From Tritrichomonas musculus (taxonomy: Eukaryota; Parabasalia; Tritrichomonadida; Tritrichomonadidae), in NCBI GenBank assembly GCA_039105265.1, contig JAPFFF010000001.1, forward strand, positions 7,750,001 to 7,814,000: DNA of 64,000 nucleotides. The letters are read 5' to 3'. The notes under the pieces were generated by a model, which saw only the letters and a program-made list of their open reading frames with translations, was not told the DNA's origin and searched no databases. Position 1 is the stretch's first letter, and every line of letters begins with the position of its first letter. Shown here one piece after another: positions 62,901 through 64,000 of the stretch. Both the position numbers and the translations under genes were made by a program.

Positions 62901-64000
62901 ATCAAAAAGAAATTCAAAATTAAAGCAAAAAAGCGGACAAAAAGAAGATGAAAGCGAAGATTATGATACTGACGAGCCTGGCTCAAAATCAGAAAGAAAT
63001 TTAAAAAATAAAAGCAAACAAGATGGAGTCAATGCTGATGATGAAGATCCGATTGCAAATTCAAAAAGAAAATCAAAAAGTAAAAGCATACAAAATGATG
63101 ACAAAGAGCCTAGCTCAAAACCAAAAAGGAAATCAAAGCATACAAGTAAACAGAATGATGACAATGATGATTACGACAACGATGAACTTAGTTCCAAATC
63201 TAAAAGGAAATCAAGACATAAAGGCAGACAAAGCGAAGACGATGAATATGATGAATATGATGGCGAACCTAGTGCAAGTTCCAAACGGAAATCAGAATCG
63301 AAACAGAAAAGATCAAAAAGCCAAGGTAACGATGATAACGCCTCCAAATTAAATTCTAAAAGTGTATCGAAATCCAGACAGAAAAGCAGACGAAACAAAA
63401 AAGATAATGACGATGATGATGAATATGACGAATCAGAGAATGAAAGAGACAGGAAGAGCAGCAAGAGCCAAAACAGAAAGAAAATGAAAGAAGAATATGA
63501 AATTGTCCTCAAAAAGCCAAGAAACAAGTCTCTCCAGGGCAAAGTCAACCACGCGAGCCTTGCTGACAACGACTGGCCGGCCGTTCCTTCTCGCGCGCTG
63601 AAGAAGAGGAAGCAGAGGCAGCTTTCTTTGTCGCTTGGCTCGAAGTCGCATTCGTGCTTCAAGAGGAACCCAAACAACATCGACCTGAAGCAGGCATCTG
63701 GGACGCCGACAATCAGCCACACTGCAGACGAGCTGAACGAGTACATCTCAATCGGCGACCCAATCAAGCTCCAGCACGCCGCGCTCAACAACAACGAGAA
63801 CGACAACGAAAATGACCAAAAAAATGACATCGAGGAGCTGATGGCGAGAATCAGAGACAACAGAAAGGAAAGCCAAGGCAAAAATGCAGCAAGGAACAGC
63901 AGCAGTAACAGCAGAGGCGGCGCGAATAATAACAACGGAGGATTGGGCACCAATAACAGCAGAGGCGGCAATAGCCACAACAGCGCAAATAATAACAACA
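59926..64000 (+). CDS. Very large Lys/Ser/Asp/Asn-rich protein with N-terminal coiled coil, 3' end outside window
   Basis: An open frame from the ATG at 59926 to the right edge without a stop: at least 1358 residues. I checked it codon by codon, line by line. Residues 1-240 are ordered and helical (MNGVLSLDKMIPKGG; LMSQLIGELQYENETYL; RRKYFYELQKCIDPYNSLFE), with heptads typical of a coiled coil. From about 265 onward it is low-complexity: basic blocks (RKSKSK, KSQKKN) alternate with acidic casein-kinase-2-like blocks (LSENEDSD, LSESDDSD, SSDEEE) in a loose ~40-residue rhythm. A 30-residue unit is duplicated exactly in register at 62500-62679. The last ~170 residues (from LKKPRNKSLQGK) become less repetitive and end in Asn/Gly-rich sequence. 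No catalytic domain seen. It is a likely intrinsically disordered phosphoprotein. Confidence 0.85.
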   Translation, partial: MNGVLSLDKMIPKGGIQNSKLTKQQLALMSQLIGELQYENETYLSSKQSLKASIKDTKEANQRLQKGLSDRRKYFYELQKCIDPYNSLFEEMKEKKKVEKRRLEDYQRNFENNHIDSHRIKEQIFNAERALQKISYKAQSLMETKKREEEDISKLYEMADIKRQLIEMNKILRKKSQELLSKIDYQRLKYDPTYNNRVNTIQMIMNRIDNEINSVYANENLESFSVLNEKLNQMNSIYKEINNILSDYNFNENNSSPTLTKMFRDLDASNSDTLISKSSKKEIKGKGGKKGSILRENVDKYLESNSVVNTSSIQIFQSPITQSNNNFFLISDPNSNNENINNKVNQKRRSQSTLNKKNKVKKNIKHDKDSSNSSSQLLSFSESHANDSDSEEKENFKGKQKARSKSANSRYPKNNKKMVNSNNNLKSQKENKKRSKNDEDIENGEMSKYKRINCNNDDENDSDADFIKFIPDKTKFKAKMSKKENGFRRNDDSSDVNRNSSDFSENEDLSKAKSQKKKENISNKELSKLNEGKNRKKLSSSDNDDSDDTIIVSYKNQRKGDNDKSKQNKEKNKNKKSYELSENDDSDDSDDDNQNKSTKSQKKNNRKSIDNNNPSKQSKAHNRKNIFLSENEDSDYDENSTNQNKKNGINRNNKKGNNESSKSKSRKSKYLSESEDSNDNNNEKNGNQAKKSKLNRKVNSDNSDELDKPSKNKSKNRKSTNLSESDDSDNNNKQTSTTDRNKNRPDKHRKSLNISDSDSDDKYQNRTRSKSENSKSNKTGNGSKSKLKNKSENTANMNKSKKNDSDYDNDNDVNQSKMKKKSNNTDRNANESDDNDYINNNYRSYRDRKGSANDGKGSKSKHKNGQYGSSDEEETGKSNSRMNSKNDSKSKQINGQNRSSDEEEMEKSNSRMKSNNDSKSKQRNNKEGRSRSQPSKSSSKLKGSHDEGTDNEDSENKFKLNSKGNKKDDHQSKSRSKSKQSKSDKEDANESKSKRNSKLKQKSGQKEDESEDYDTDEPGSKSERNLKNKSKQDGVNADDEDPIANSKRKSKSKSIQNDDKEPSSKPKRKSKHTSKQNDDNDDYDNDELSSKSKRKSRHKGRQSEDDEYDEYDGEPSASSKRKSESKQKRSKSQGNDDNASKLNSKSVSKSRQKSRRNKKDNDDDDEYDESENERDRKSSKSQNRKKMKEEYEIVLKKPRNKSLQGKVNHASLADNDWPAVPSRALKKRKQRQLSLSLGSKSHSCFKRNPNNIDLKQASGTPTISHTADELNEYISIGDPIKLQHAALNNNENDNENDQKNDIEELMARIRDNRKESQGKNAARNSSSNSRGGANNNNGGLGTNNSRGGNSHNSANNNN
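62500..62695 (+). repeat. 90-bp coding tandem duplication
   Basis: Two 90-bp units (62500-62589 and 62590-62679) and the start of a third encode KSK(H/Q)-NGQ-SSDEEE-KSNSRM-ND units. They differ at a handful of bases, including several amino-acid changes. Confidence 0.85.

Noticed and set aside
63171-63998. 275-codon minus-strand frame rich in Leu/Ser
   Set aside because: It is the complement of the Lys/Ser/Asn-rich coding sequence of the giant plus-strand gene; its Leu runs arise from the antisense of AAC/AAG-type codons.
1-64000. Spliceosomal introns
   Set aside because: No gene needed one to keep its frame, and I did not see the trichomonad 3' intron signature (ACTAACACACAG) near any break by eye.

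Overview
The window is compact, intron-poor, very AT-rich protist DNA. Long uninterrupted genes sit among homopolymer runs and 17-bp AT satellites. There is a Maverick (Polinton) fossil, small DNA-transposon relics, and TCA-Py-(A/T) initiator motifs 8-13 bp before several start codons. Together these point to a trichomonad (Parabasalia). The AT content suits a Tritrichomonas-like species at least as well as Trichomonas vaginalis, but I cannot fix the species from sequence alone.

Layout. About 0.47-7.03 kb is a broken Maverick: small left-end genes, a 417-residue late-type protein, and an interrupted protein-primed DNA polymerase B, all much richer in GC than the flanks. A coiled-coil gene follows (7.3-7.9 kb). 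About 5 kb of AT-rich DNA then holds several inverted-repeat elements, two of them with TA-flanked, mariner-type ends, and a 17-bp satellite. The satellite leads into a large surface-protein gene (13.3-17.3 kb) with 71 perfect copies of the octapeptide GGQESSDQ, Cys-rich repeats and one C-terminal membrane span.

18.7-35.7 kb is housekeeping and signalling. It holds a UBL/UBA ubiquitin-shuttle-like protein, a 2489-residue TOR kinase, a beta-helix surface protein divergent from a CutC gene, a coiled-coil/WD40 (ATG16-like) protein, a LisH-CTLH-WD40 protein (Gid7/WDR26-like) and a four-EF-hand calcium sensor. 35.7-42.5 kb is gene-poor. It contains a TA-flanked MITE, a ~1-kb terminal-inverted-repeat element, one small gene between them and a broken proline-rich gene.

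42.5-64 kb is gene-dense: a divergent PP1-type phosphatase, an ABCB-type half transporter, an EB1/CH-like protein, an ARM-like protein, a RasGAP-VPS9 protein (GAPVD1/RME-6-like Rab5 exchange factor), an acetyl-CoA acetyltransferase, several coiled-coil proteins and a small multi-span membrane protein. The last gene starts at 59926 and runs off the right edge still open after 1358 codons. It is a very large Lys/Ser/Asp/Asn-rich protein whose base composition changes abruptly near 63.5 kb. TOR, the ATG16-like, Gid7-like, UBL/UBA and Rab5-GEF genes all belong to nutrient sensing, protein turnover and endomembrane traffic. Eukaryotic neighbours are not operons, so I read no functional link from adjacency.
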